NCBI GenBank assembly: GCA_016165875.1
Contig: JABBOT010000002.1
Location: 35,491,868-35,555,867 of the forward strand
Direction: 5' to 3'
DNA length: 64,000 nt
Source of the DNA: Acanthopleura granulata
Taxonomy: Eukaryota; Mollusca; Polyplacophora; Chitonida; Chitonidae
Under the pieces are notes generated by a model. The model was not told the DNA's origin. It was given only the letters and a program-made list of their open reading frames with translations, and did not search any database. Positions 31,447-43,819 of this stretch are shown here, piece by piece (within the stretch, counting starts at the first letter, position 1; the number at the start of each line of letters is the position of its first letter). The position numbers and the translations under genes are program-made.

Positions 31447-34381
31447 GGTTTGTGTGTGATATGACGAAGATGCTGACTGAAGACGTGACTGTTTACGTGG
31501 TGCTATCTAGGATTTTCGCAGAGTACGGGGACTTCAGACTTAATATGATCGCGTAACTCCATCATTTCAGACTGGTATATTTTTACTAAGGCTATAACAC
31601 GATGGATGTTCTGTGGTAAGCAAAACCTCAAGAATTCAGTTTACAAGGGGATGTAGTGTTGATTATTTAAAACGATTGCGCAAATTTAAACTATTGAAAA
31701 GCATTAGTGAGATGACTGTTGATGAGTTTCGAATTCATTAAACTTGTACATGTCGTTTTCATGGAGGATTTACTTCATTTGTTACATAAACCACATAATT
31801 ACATGTTACTTGAACGTGATCTGTTAGTCACTTTGACTCCAGATTAGTCCGTATGAGCAACAAGGGTAAAATATTATGAAGTATACTATACGCATTTTCA
31901 CCGTAAATAATACACAATTGGAAACAAAACTAATGCAGTTACAAATAATCGAACTAACTGTTGCATCTGTGCACAGAAATCAAGTACTGCAAGGAACTGC
32001 TCTTGAATAGTTAAACTTTTGAGAGCTGATAAAAATGATGGATGATGGTGTCAGGATATTCAGGTAACTTCGATCAGAGCTACAGCTTTCTGCGACGAAG
32101 CTGATTACGTACACGGACGTTTTTTTCACCTTGAATCTCGGTACATGCAAAGTAACTGGTACTGTTGCTGAAACGTTATAACCTCCTCATGGGATATATT
32201 CATGTGTTCATTTATTATTTATCAATGATGCGATTGCTACTTAACATCATAACTATGAATTTTTTCAGTTAGTAAGATTTATGGGTAGAGGAAACCGGTG
32301 TCCAGTGCTGAAGCTTAAGTGTTATATTGGTTTAAAATATGGACCTTATAGGTGAACCGTCCCAGTTGATTATTTTCTTCTCATAAACCGGCACTGTATA
32401 TCCTAGAGATATCCCAAACATGGAGCCGAAGCGATTTAACGAATAAAAATTTCCAGAAGTTTAACCAAGAATTGTTTTTCAAGATTTCGATCAGACTTAA
32501 ACTAGTGCTTGGAAACCGGTAATAAGACAATTACGTTACATATATCTGACACACTAACGCTATTCAAGGGCAGACAAGCGATGTGCCATTTTTTTCTCGG
32601 AGTTTTTGAAGTTAAATATCTTTCTATTTTCTACAAGTAAAAATACTCAGCAGATCCATTTTTCCCCATCATTTTTGTTATATCACAGATATATTATTCA
32701 GTTAAGAAAAATCAAAAAGAGAACCACATTCTTAAACGAACGTAAGACTGGAGCAACAGCTTCCCGGTGGCCGCCGATTGTTTGTTGTCATTAAGCCCCC
32801 ATGTACAAAGAGTAAGAGCGGAGGACTCTCGAAATCCCCTGCCTAAGGCTGGGAATGAACCCACCAGTGTGGTTTGGAGTCGCGCACCTCACCATATGGA
32901 GCTATGTTCCGCTGTCAAAATATATTAGTACACGACAACGTGCAGGTAAATTTTCCACTGGAAATTTTCCTATAGTTTTGAATGAAATTATTAAGCCACT
33001 TTTAATTTCATGTCAAGACAATGCAAGATTCCATGGACATATATCAAGGATGTAAATTATACGTGCGGTTTAACCGTTACCTTAATGATATTATTTGGAT
33101 ATATGGATTTTCAGCTTCACGACACTTCACAAATCAACAGTGCTCCGGAGTTGATATTTATGACGCATCTAAATTTAGAACTTTGACCTATTACAAGTTA
33201 ATTGATTCAAGGTTAAGCAATAATTAATTTATCATGTGTTCAACACACCATAATGATCTCCAGTTTAAAGTATAAAAGTGGGGAGAGCGGAAAAGTAATA
33301 TAAATAAAAGATCATCCACCTGAATCAAAAGATCTTTCTCTCTGATCACATTCCATGTATAGAGTAACATTTCGTGAAATAAATGACAGTGTCAGAGAGT
33401 ATTATTTTAGTAGTAATGCATTAGTATCCTACACATGACTGAGGCGTGATTGCTGATCGGAGACGCAAGGCATGCTTACTGCTCGATTTACAAACAAGGC
33501 GTAAGTCATGTCAAACATAACTGTCTGACGACACATGTTGTAGAGATACGTCGCCATGGTAGTTACGTTTAACGTATAGCGTCGGGCCTAAATCCTCTTC
33601 GTAAAACGGGCATCTGGACACTGGATCTACCATTTGGTCATTAGTCTGTTGTATCTGTGTTTTTCACTGAATACAGAGAAAAGAAACCACAAGTATGCTG
33701 ATCATTTTTTGTCAAGTTTGGCTTTGGACTGATGCACAGTATATGATAAATATACACTAGTTTCGTGAGTACACATCTCACTCAAGTTTTAAATAGTGCT
33801 TCTACAAAAGACAAACTTTTTGTTGAGATTAAGATCATTATAGCGCAAATGTAAACGAAATGACAATGTATACCGACAGCGTAACGGTTATCTTAATTAG
33901 TTTATCTTTTTAAATTACGGCTTGGCGTCCACAACCAAAATTGCTGATGACGACTGCCCCCTATAGATACAGATACATATAGACAGCCAAGAAATAAGGA
34001 ATGTGTCTGGATCAGATTTCACTGCTTGAAAAAAGCAAACACCTATAAATACTGAGCTAATTTGAGCAATTTCATCGTTTAATCGGTCAAACCGCTAGGC
34101 TTAATTGTATTTGGTGGCCGATTGATGCTCTGTTTAATCAAAACAAGCAGATGACTGATCCAAATGAACCGTAGAATTTGGTCACGTGACTTATTCACGT
34201 CACCCAAACGCATGCTTTATAGGTTTGAGCGGGTCGAGTAAAAATCAAAATAAGTGCTCATGGAATGGAAAGAAAGAATCTGTATCAGTGCAGCCAAAGC
34301 TTTAATATAACATTGGACAAGTTAAAGGAATAGCTCTTTTCGTGACTAGTGCATGCAGATACATGACTTTCTGCATCAATG

Positions 34382-34721
34382 GCGGAGTTTCAAGATCGAA
34401 CTCATTTATGGCTAAGGTAAGAAAAGTCCTACTGTACCATGTGACCTGTCAAAAATGTTAGGCAACTATTTCTGACTATAACATGGGCGTCTAAGAAAAG
34501 TTTCAAAAAAAGTTACTTAAACTAGACTTACCATAGGGAAAAATGAGGAACTGAAAGTTTTGTAATTTAAGAAGCTCCTGGTTGAAGGAGAGGTCGTTTG
34601 AATCTTCTTGACACGGTAAGACAGGTTGTCGGTAAATTAAAATAAACAAAACTGCCGGACATTTGTAACAAGTCACATGACACAGTTGAACTCCTTTAAC
34701 CTTCTACTCGAAACTCTCCTA
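34382..34721. mobile_element. MITE, family 1, copy 1 (about 340 bp, long inverted repeats)
   Basis: The left arm starts GGCGGAGTTTCAAGATCGAA and runs through CTACTGTACCATGTGACCTG. The complement of the right arm starts AGGAGAGTTTCGAGTAGAAG and runs through CTGTGTCATGTGACTTG. Arms are about 90 bp and diverged. The same arms occur at 46673-47044. Confidence 0.75.
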
Positions 34722-36391
34722 TTAGCGTAAGTGAACAGTTTAACGTCAACTTTGGTCACTGTGGTTATCTCATACAGATTACATAAATGCCACACATTTA
34801 TTATATGACAATTATATAATTATTTGACTGATACTTATGACGCACATCGTCAAGTACCTGATGAACTGCCTAAGCCACAACCGGACCAGCCGGTCTTAGG
34901 TTCGATCCTGTGGTCTCAGTGGTCAAGTGGGGGTGAACAGTAACCCGTACATGTCAGGATATGCTTTTGGTAAGATGTCATTTCATTTAATTTACACACA
35001 CAGAGTTAACATATACTCAAATTATCGTTCCTTAAATTAATCTTACTTAAATTTCTCTCTCAGTCTGGCTGTTAACTTATAATGATTGTGAACTTAGTGC
35101 TTTAAAAACATTTCGATATTTTAGCACATATATAAACATGGCACATAGAAGTATTTAAATCTTTACCTTAAGAGTTTTATGTCATGCGTATTAATCTGTC
35201 ACTGCTTATACCTATACGTCAGTATATCTGTTGTATTTAGTTACCCGATTTCCACCATTACTTCATCTCATAATGTGCCAACTCCACGTCCGTTCAGTGG
35301 GGCTATACATAAACCGTGTCTTGGTAGGCTTGTACCATTATATTCAACAAGCGTTAAGTCGGCGCAAACGTCCCTCAAGCATATACATGTACCAGTACCT
35401 TGAGGGGATTCCTAGTGTAGGAAATGAACACACCGTACGTGGCCATGGAGCTTGGCCAGATATGTTATGTCATATGTGGTCAACTAAGGCCACAAATGGT
35501 CTGTTGTGTTAAAGTATGTTCAGGATTCTGTCTCGTAGTATGCAATTTTAATAATACTTAAAAAAGTCAACACCAGAGAAATATTTCCTTCCCACAAATT
35601 GACACCCACTGGAACAGAGACTACAGCAATAACATGACGCAAACTGTAATTAACTTGAATAACTGCAAACATGTGCGTATACTATGTAATGGCTTCACTT
35701 TGTTATTAGCAACATTAACGTGTATTTTTTTCGAAATTTTTATGACTCGAAATACAATTTAAATTTAAATCAGATACTGAACATGAAGGTATTAACACGA
35801 TCATTACATATCCTACAAAGATACAGACGTAGCAAAAAAGTGTAGATGATGTTGACCTTATATAGCGACGTCGATCTCTTATACTGTCGCCAAGGCCCCC
35901 CGCTGTCAGTACAAGAAGGTGAAACCACAAGCTGCGTCTTCAAAGCGGGGCTCGAATCTGCGAGTAGTGAGCCTCATGGTGGGAGTAGCGCATATCACAA
36001 TCACCCGACATTTATTATACTATATATACATGAGCTTATACATGTAATAACATTGCATCCAATCCACCTTCATTTTTGTGATCGTAAAATTAATTTAGAT
36101 TTCTTAAAGGATATTGGAGTGTACATCAATGGTTTAGTTGGAGGTTCATCCAATGGTTCAGAACCACGGTAGATACGCCATTGTTTTTACCTTCTTTATG
36201 GCATTCAGTATGTAGTAAGGTATACTGCCAAGACACCAGACGTAACGAGAAACATTTTGTACACGTTGGGTTGAGTTTTGTGTGATACAGGATCTTGGGA
36301 GCATTATTCAAATTGTCACCTCAAACTTACCGATTACCTATTTTCATCACAGTATGTTCCAGTTTATATGTATGCACATATAAGAATTCAT

Positions 36392-36665
36392 GGGGCCCCC
36401 GTGCCTCAGTTGGTTAGTGCTCCAGCGCAGCGCAATGACCCAGAAGCCTCCGACCAATGCGGTTGCTGTGAGTGAGTTCAAGTCCAGTTCATGCTGGCCT
36501 CCTCTCCGGCCGTACGTGGGAAGGTCTGCCAGCAACCTGCTGATGGTCGTGGATTTTCCAGGGCTCTCCCCGGTTTCCTCCCACCATAATGCTGGCCGCC
36601 GCCATATATGTGAAATATTCTGGAGTACGGCGTAAAACATCAATCAAATAAATAAATAAATAAAA
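36392..36665 (+). mobile_element. SINE, full length
   Basis: A tRNA-like head has an A-box-like GTGCCTCAGTTGGTTAGTGC and B-box-like GAGTTCAAGTCCAGTTC. The core has CGGCCGTACGTGGGAAGGTC and CAGCAACCTGCTGATGGTCG. The tail has GAAATATTCTGGAGTACGGC, GTAAAACATCAATCAAATAA and further AAAT units. An open frame running through it is shared with the copy at 41391 and is not a gene. Confidence 0.9.
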
Positions 36666-37667
36666 TATAATAATTCCTGTCATTCATATATACAATGCCA
36701 CGAAGATTTCGTCAAACTTCTACGAAATGTGTCGTATATATACAAAGCATTAATTGCCGCATGCAAATCTGTTATACAAATATACAACTGACTGGCATAT
36801 TTGGCTGCAACAAAGGGCATATAGAACACTCCCTTCTGCTGGTTATAGGAAGAAGCTGATTATGATTGAACTAAACAATGGCACGAACAGCCTCTGTACC
36901 CATCGAGCCCGCTCTGTTTCGAATCTGTGGCCATTGGATGAAACTGACGGATGTTGCTTTCTTTCAGTTTATTATTCCATCGTGCTACCGTGCAGTAATT
37001 GATCGGACTATTTGCTTTCATTCTTGTAAAAAGTGGAGAGTTTGTTCGCCAATAATGTAGTCGTGTTTGGACAGAACATAGACAGCACGGTATGTCGTAA
37101 ACGGTTTAGTGTATACTGTGTATTTAATCCCTGAGGAATGGATGTCACACAGCGGGGGAGAGGGTCGGCCGAGTGCTGGGTCTATACCCAGGCCTGCTTC
37201 TTTAACCCTTCATCCAGACCGCATCACAGAAATACTGTACTCGCTGCCTCCCTCCAACAAAACCATGATTGACGTCACTGGGATCGACAGACACACGGCT
37301 CCATCCACGCTAACAACCAGACTCTCTGATGAGACAGTAGCTCTACTGGTTGGGACAAAATTATCACGGTGTCGATAACAAAATTACAGGCCTCTCAGCA
37401 ACCCTCTAGCAAAATATAGAGTTAAAAATAGTGGGAAATTTACCAAAAAAATAGGGCATATATAGGATAAACATAGGGAGTAAACGTCAGTTAATTCAAT
37501 AAATTTCCTTATTATGTGACATGAAGCAGTTTGTGAATCAAATTAAATGTTCATGTACTTGCAAGATAAATGAGCATAAACCTGTTTTTTCCATTGAGTC
37601 CCTTCTGGCATTTAACATTAACTATATTAATACTGTTGTTTCCGTGTTACCGTTACAAGAGATGACT

Positions 37668-37990
37668 TACATAGGTGAGGGTCCAGGGGCCGCGCAGGCC
37701 TCGGAAGCTCCGGTATTTCAGATATCAGCAGAGACGAATTTTAGGACATTTCTGGTCTCTCAAATTACAATAGTGAGTCAGGATAATTAAATTTTAGTCT
37801 CTTTTGTATTGATTTTTTCATAAAAAATTCTTACGTTTGCTGGAAGAGGTAGCTAAACTACTACCTCAGCCTAACAGGCGTCGGTCCACGGGCCGCCCAG
37901 TCCCCGGAAGCTCCTGTATTTCAAATAGCAGCAGAGAATAATTTTAGGAGATTTCTAGTGACTAAAATCATAACATGAAGCCAGGATAAA
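37668..37990. repeat. Direct duplication of an about 120-bp segment, about 200 bp apart
   Basis: Copy A (37668-37790) and copy B (37868-37990) share GGAAGCTCCGGTATTTCAGA versus GGAAGCTCCTGTATTTCAAA, ATCAGCAGAGA-type and AATTTTAGGA-type words, and end at a common CAGGATAA. Copy A reads as protein with ASEAPVFQISAETNFRTFLV. Copy B gives a similar string only with differences and stops. The origin is not recognised; it could be a decayed duplicated exon or an unknown repeat. Confidence 0.6.
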
Positions 37991-39154
37991 TTACAATATT
38001 AATACTTCATGCTTAGCCCATTCTTGTCTATGAGAGGAAGTTGTATACTTGTCCTTCTTATTAAATGTATTTTTTTACGATCTATAAATTCTGTTTGGTT
38101 TTGTTTGCGCGCTATGTCCACTTTCATCTCGTAGTTCACTGGACGACCAAAGATATACAATAGATATTGTTGGTCCTGAGCAAAAGCATCGAGGAGGAAG
38201 AAAACTCTTGCACACTCTGAAAACTCCTATAAAGCAACAAGCTTGGATTAGGCTTGAACGATTGTGCATATTTAACCTAAGATTTTATGTTCATTTTCTG
38301 TTTTTTTTTCTTTCCGTTCACTGTTTTGTTCCTTCACCTAAGAAGTGGGGGGTTGTTCACTCCTGATGATAACCCTGCATAAACTGCATATTCGATATTC
38401 TCTTACTTCATTTCTTTATCATCAAGGCTGATAACTTGCACTTAGTGTTTGTGGTTAATAATACTAGCAGAATTCGTAATGTGTATGTGTAATTTATGCA
38501 AAATGCACCTTTCAGAGAGACACTATACCCGAGCATGTGTTCCGTAGCCATGAGTGATTTGTTTAATTTAGTTACAGAATGGCAGCAATATAATAACAAT
38601 GTACAAGTTGTTCTCCGTTACACAAATTCATGGATGGATGAAAACCTATTTGCTTTCTGGGGCTTTGTTGCACTTCTGTTCATGTGGCATTTACAGCAAA
38701 AAGACACCCATCAAGACATTAATTTCAGGAGTAAGCCTTGGTCCACTCCGCCTGACTTCTAAAAAAATTCAAAGGGAGGGGACAAGTTTTAGCCCTAACA
38801 GCTTGTCAGGCCTGGCTCTGATGCCTATGATGAAAAGAATATATTGTGATGGAACACACACCTGGTCAAGGGTGTAAAATTCATGGCAATATATTCGTTT
38901 CAGACACATTAAGAAACAGCCCCAATATGACAGTCAGTGACTGTCTGCAAAGATAGGCCCTGTTGGATGGAATATTGCCCAAGGGTGTATGTAAAGTTCC
39001 GACACATGATTATCAACATTTTAAAAATGTGTGATCTTATCGGGAAAGGATATAGGGATTATAGGGCTAAATCGAGCAGATTTGGAGAAATATAGGGAAA
39101 AATAGGGAAATGCCAAAAATGTAGGGAAAAATAGGGCCACTTGGAGCCTTGAAA

Positions 39155-39815
39155 TTATGTATGTACAACGGACAATCGACAATGAAAACTGAAAATCAAT
39201 ACGACGAAATATGTATCTTGATTCACTTGTACCAAGTTTTGCTGAAACTGGACAAATACAGAAACAGTAACTACGTGTATTAGCATTTTGAAATAAATGT
39301 TAACATACGCTGGATGAACAGACACACAACCAATCATCGGAATGGAAAATTACTACAATTTATGTATCTTGATGCAGTCTATACTTAAACCAAAATTTCG
39401 TTGAAATCCGTCAAAAACTCTAGGAGGAGTAGCGTTTTCAAAGATACATGTAGGCCTATGTTAACATATACTGGATAAACAGACAGACAGACGGGCAAAC
39501 TGATCATCGAAATGGAAAATCGATACTAAAACCTATGTATCTTCCTGCAGTCTTTATTTCAACACAGTTTCCTTGAAATCGGACAAATACTGTACGAGGA
39601 GTAGCGTTTTGACAATGTTAACGTATTGTGTATAAACAGACGGACAGACGGACAACTGATACCAGAAATGGAAAATCGATATTACAAATTATGTATCTTA
39701 ATGTCGTCTAGACTTGACCCAAGTTTCGTGGAGACCGGACAAAACCTGTAGGAGTGGCGTTTTGAGGGAAAAAGTTAACGGATATGGCATAGACAAACAG
39801 ACGGACTGAAGGACG
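39155..39815. repeat. Four diverged tandem copies of an about 150-175-bp unit
   Basis: Each copy has GAAATGGAAAATCGATA, TATGTATCTTGATGCAGTC, an AAGTTTCGTTGAAATCGGAC-like stretch, AGGAGTAGCGTTTT, and AAACAGACAGACGGACA. Copies differ by many substitutions and by insertions. I see no coding capacity. Confidence 0.8.
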
Positions 39816-41390
39816 GACTTGCTAATACATAACCTTTTCTGGTCTTCGACCAGTAGAGCTAATAACTGATATACAACCTGCAAATATACGTCAAACATGA
39901 ATGAAAGTATTTTATATTTTATGCACAAAATATCCAATGAATGAATGAATGGAATGCTCCATCAATGTAAGTTGTATTCTGTTGGTGTCTGTAATTTATC
40001 CACTAATATATCATTTACACACAATGAACTATAGTGTCTTGGCCGGCATTTCCTGCAGTTTTCTCCAGGGTATGCACATAGCTGGACGTATACTTCATTT
40101 TTAATTATTATGCATTATTATCTTGGGTCAAGGAATGTTAAGTGTTCCTATCATATACATACACTTTCTGTTAAATACTCTGATCAACTCGTTATATTTG
40201 TCCTATTCACCCGGCTGAATGGCCACATTATACTTTTTGCATGTCTCACCCCATTTAATGTCTAGTTACATGGCAACACAAAACTGTCAACTATACTCAA
40301 CGAAAGATTTTGAAAGGAGATCACGAGTCTTCACTGAGTTTGTGGAGTTACACTGCTTTCGGAATACACACTTCTCCAACGGGTCGGAGCCATCAGAATA
40401 ATGCACTTATGTCAAAGTTAACATCACAGGATATACGTCATAATATGTCATAATATGTTCGGAAATCTGTTTCTCGGCCAGTCTAAAGACGATGGGCAAA
40501 CTTAAACGCCCTCTGGGTACCGTGTGGAGACTAACTATAGCAAACTTCAATAATCAGGAAGAGGTTACATGACCACTACCAACACACTCGTATAGTCTCG
40601 TGTGAAACCCTGATACAAGACAAACTTGAGTTAGAGTCCTGTATAAATATCCAGCAAGTACATGTACATGTCTAAACAACGGATAACTTATGAGCGATTC
40701 CTGTATACTCGTGTCAGTCCATCTCATAAACCTTCAAATTATGAAGATTGTCCACGCTTGATTAATCTCTTCTGGACATTACCTATGTTAATGTACTTTA
40801 CAAGGGAGGGAATTAATGACTAATACATGAACGAATCTACGGCCACCACCCCAAAAGGTTATTGCGATTAAAGTCATTTAGTTACATTCACGATTTTTTT
40901 TTCTTTTTCGTGTGTGTGTGTGTGTGTGTGTTTTTTTTAATAGTATAGCAAAATCAAACTAATCTCCTTTTAATTTTCAAGTTATACGTGTGACAAATTT
41001 TGGTAATTTCATGCCCATAATTATAGACATTAGGATACCTTTGCTTAAATTAATGAATCATCGCCGAATATGCCATAGTCCACCAGACTGGAATTTATTA
41101 TTATTTCAAATTAAATATTCTGTGTGCATTCTATAAACTCCTCTTGACGTGGTAGCATTGAAAATTTTCTTGAAGTTGGTCATCATTTCATTTTCTAAAA
41201 GGCAATAACAACATTATGATACCCTGATAGCGCTGTCTACAATGACATGGTTGGGGTTCACTGGATGTCATTTATGTCACTAAGTAAAATCTTAAAACTG
41301 CAATAGAGAATTATCGCAAAGTTTCTGTTCACTCAATTCAAGTTGAACCTTTTGTATTTTTCTTTAAATAGCTGACCACGAGCTAACCAC

Positions 41391-41652
41391 AGGCCTCCGT
41401 GGCTCAGTCGGTTGGCGCGCTAGCGCAGCGCAATAACCCGAAGCCTCCCACCAATGCGGTCGCTGTGAGTTTAAGTCCAGCTCATTCTGGCTTCCTCTCC
41501 GGCCGTACGTGTGAAGGTCTGCCAGCAACCTGCGGATGGTCGTGGGTTTCCTCCGGGCTCTCCCCGGTTTCCTCCCACCATGATGCTGGCCCCCGTCGTA
41601 TAAATGAAATATTCTTGAGTACGGCGTAAAACACCAATGAAATAAATAAATT
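41391..41652 (+). mobile_element. SINE, full length, best-preserved copy
   Basis: The head has GTGGCTCAGTCGGTTGGCGC (A box) and GAGTTTAAGTCCAGCTC (B box). The core has CGGCCGTACGTGTGAAGGTC and CAGCAACCTGCGGATGGTCG. The tail has GAAATATTCTTGAGTACGGC, GTAAAACACCAATGAAATAA and AATAAA. This copy can serve as the reference for the others in the window. Confidence 0.92.
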
Positions 41653-42289
41653 GCTGACTTTTGTGCTTTCAGAAAATGTCACCCTCGGTATCCTGCGATT
41701 TTTTGTTTTTAAGCTATAATTAATTTTCCAAGACGTTCCATTTCGACCCGAACTACGAATGTTAATGTATGCACGAAAGTAATGAGTTTTACCACATATG
41801 CATGTATAAGACCGCTTGGCAAACTTAGTGCAAAATAGACACATTTCATTGCTTTCTTGGCGAAAGCAACTGTGACAGCCTGAGGTCACAAAAAGACTGT
41901 CATCCGACCGACGTGTTCGAACAACAATGACGTCACGTGAAAGTTCTTGAGTCACAGTTCGGAAAACGGGCCGCCCTGAAGCATGGTCGTGAGTTTATGC
42001 ATATCGCAAGAAACGTTTTTCTCTTCTTTTACTTATATTTAAGCCTACCGCATACTGAGCCACTTTATCAACTCAAAGCATATAAGTCAAAACAGAAATT
42101 CTTCGTTATAGTCTGTTTAACGCCATGCACAAGAATAAACACAAACGGCCTGACATATTTATGTATGTGTGTACGCTTAGGTTTTTACGATGTACTCAAA
42201 AATCTTTTAGGGAAAATTTTTGACTGCTTCCATCATGTAAAATTCACGGGACATCTTCCACCAAGATAACGTCATAAAAATGTTGGATT

Positions 42290-42546
42290 ATATTTGATTT
42301 ATTTGTCTTTACGCCATACTCTAGAATATTTCACTTATACGATGAATTATGGCAGCATTATGGTTGGAGGAAACCAGACAAGGACCGGGGTAAATTCATG
42401 ACCATCCGCACGTTCCTGGCGGATCTTTCCACGTACGACTGGAGAGGAAGCCCAGCCGGAGATGGGCTTGAATGATCGCATTGGTGAGAGTCAACTAGGC
42501 CATTACGCTACACTAGCGGTTAACCCCATCGGCCAGGAGGTTCCGG
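42290..42546 (-). mobile_element. SINE, full length
   Basis: Reverse orientation: TTTACGCCATACTCTAGAAT at the tail, GGATCTTTCCACGTACGACT in the core, and a degraded head ending near GGTTAACCCCATCGGCCAGG. It is moderately diverged from the copy at 41391. Confidence 0.85.
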
Positions 42547-43819
42547 GTTGCATTCGAGGTTTCACATGAATCTTCTCTTGGCGACCAAATGTCACTCGAG
42601 TCAAAACATGGAAACAGCTCCAAGTATGGCTCTCACTGATTTCTTTCTGGCCGTTGGTAATGAGCGATAGGACTTCCTCCATATTCCTTTCCCAGTGCAG
42701 TTTTACACGGAGCTTGGATTAATGCTAGGAGGCCAGCCGTTGTTTCACCTAAGCTACATCACAGAAACAATGTGATCTGATAGTAACATGACTATGATAC
42801 TGTGCCTTTCATATCTATGTAATCTAACCCATTTCGAGGCTTTAACATTAAACTGAGAATTTCTCACCTTTATCGCTGTATGTTCATTCATGCTTGTGTA
42901 GAAGTTTTGGATATAAACTGTCATATAGCTTGTAGGCCTGACAAAAAAATTATATATTTTCGTTTTATGGCGTAACATGAATTTGTCGCCAATACAGTTT
43001 GAATCCACTGACCATCAGATACTCTCATTCCTCAATGTTTTTGCATATGGAAGATAAACCTTTCAGAACAATATATGTACCTTTTTAATTTTGATTTTGG
43101 AGAAAACGCTACTTTATTGAGGTTGGCTAATTTCTGGGCTTCACAAAAAGTATAATATTAATTTATCAGTTTACACAGAATAATGTGCTAAGAACACGTT
43201 TGAATAACGATCTCGCAAACATGCAAGAAGGCTGAAGAATTAGTCAAGTTCACAAAACAATTTCAACCAAATGAAACACAACATGGTCACTTTGACTTCA
43301 ACTATTTATAAGATATTATTATACATGAACTGAAGAAGAGGAAGCTGTATGCCACACATACTCTTCATTTGATCTGCCCAGATGCCAGCTGTTAATAATT
43401 ACGACTGTGATATGCATTCCAAAGAATACAAATATTAGCACTAATACACGAAGATATAAATCTCATTACTTATTTCTCAAAATGATCTTTACATAACATC
43501 ACATCTGACGCATTTCACAGTTTAACCTGTCACGACAGCTAGAATGATGCGGTTATCATTGTATTCTGTCACAAAGCAATTGCTTGATAAACAGTCTATG
43601 CTTATGTTATGCTGTCATACACACAGTGCTGAGCAGGGTGTGGAACCTGAACTGATTTCGCAATACTGGAAACCATCTGAGCAGCAGTCCCATTCACTCT
43701 TGTGTACACACAATCTGGCATACAAATCTGGCATATGCACATCACCTTCACACGTCTCATCCAAGTTCTGCTCCATAAAAGTCAGCAAATAGTAATGCCA
43801 AGAGCGGATATACTTTTCC

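Larger units (their letters stand above)
31447..43100. other. Intergenic region, no confident gene
   Basis: About 11.6 kb between the bHLH stop and the probable end of PFDN1. It holds one MITE, three SINEs, a four-copy repeat, a duplicated 120-bp segment and a (TG)n run (about 40911-40930), listed separately. A possible AATAAA for the bHLH transcript is at 32442, but it is a kilobase away. The frame at 37109-37378 (plus, 89 codons) looks protein-like in codon use but has no recognised domain. Confidence 0.4.

Noticed and set aside
32830..32935. tRNA-like or SINE head on the minus strand (TGGGTTCATTCCCAGCC)
   Set aside because: Only one tRNA-like arm is visible and there is no SINE core or tail.
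34860..34935. Possible tRNA gene (GGTTCGATCCTGTGG)
   Set aside because: A B-box-like word is present, but no cloverleaf or A box can be formed around it.
36390..36635. Open frames running through the SINEs at 36392 and 41391
   Set aside because: They are the same SINE read in the same frame; the frame follows from the element's sequence, not from a gene.
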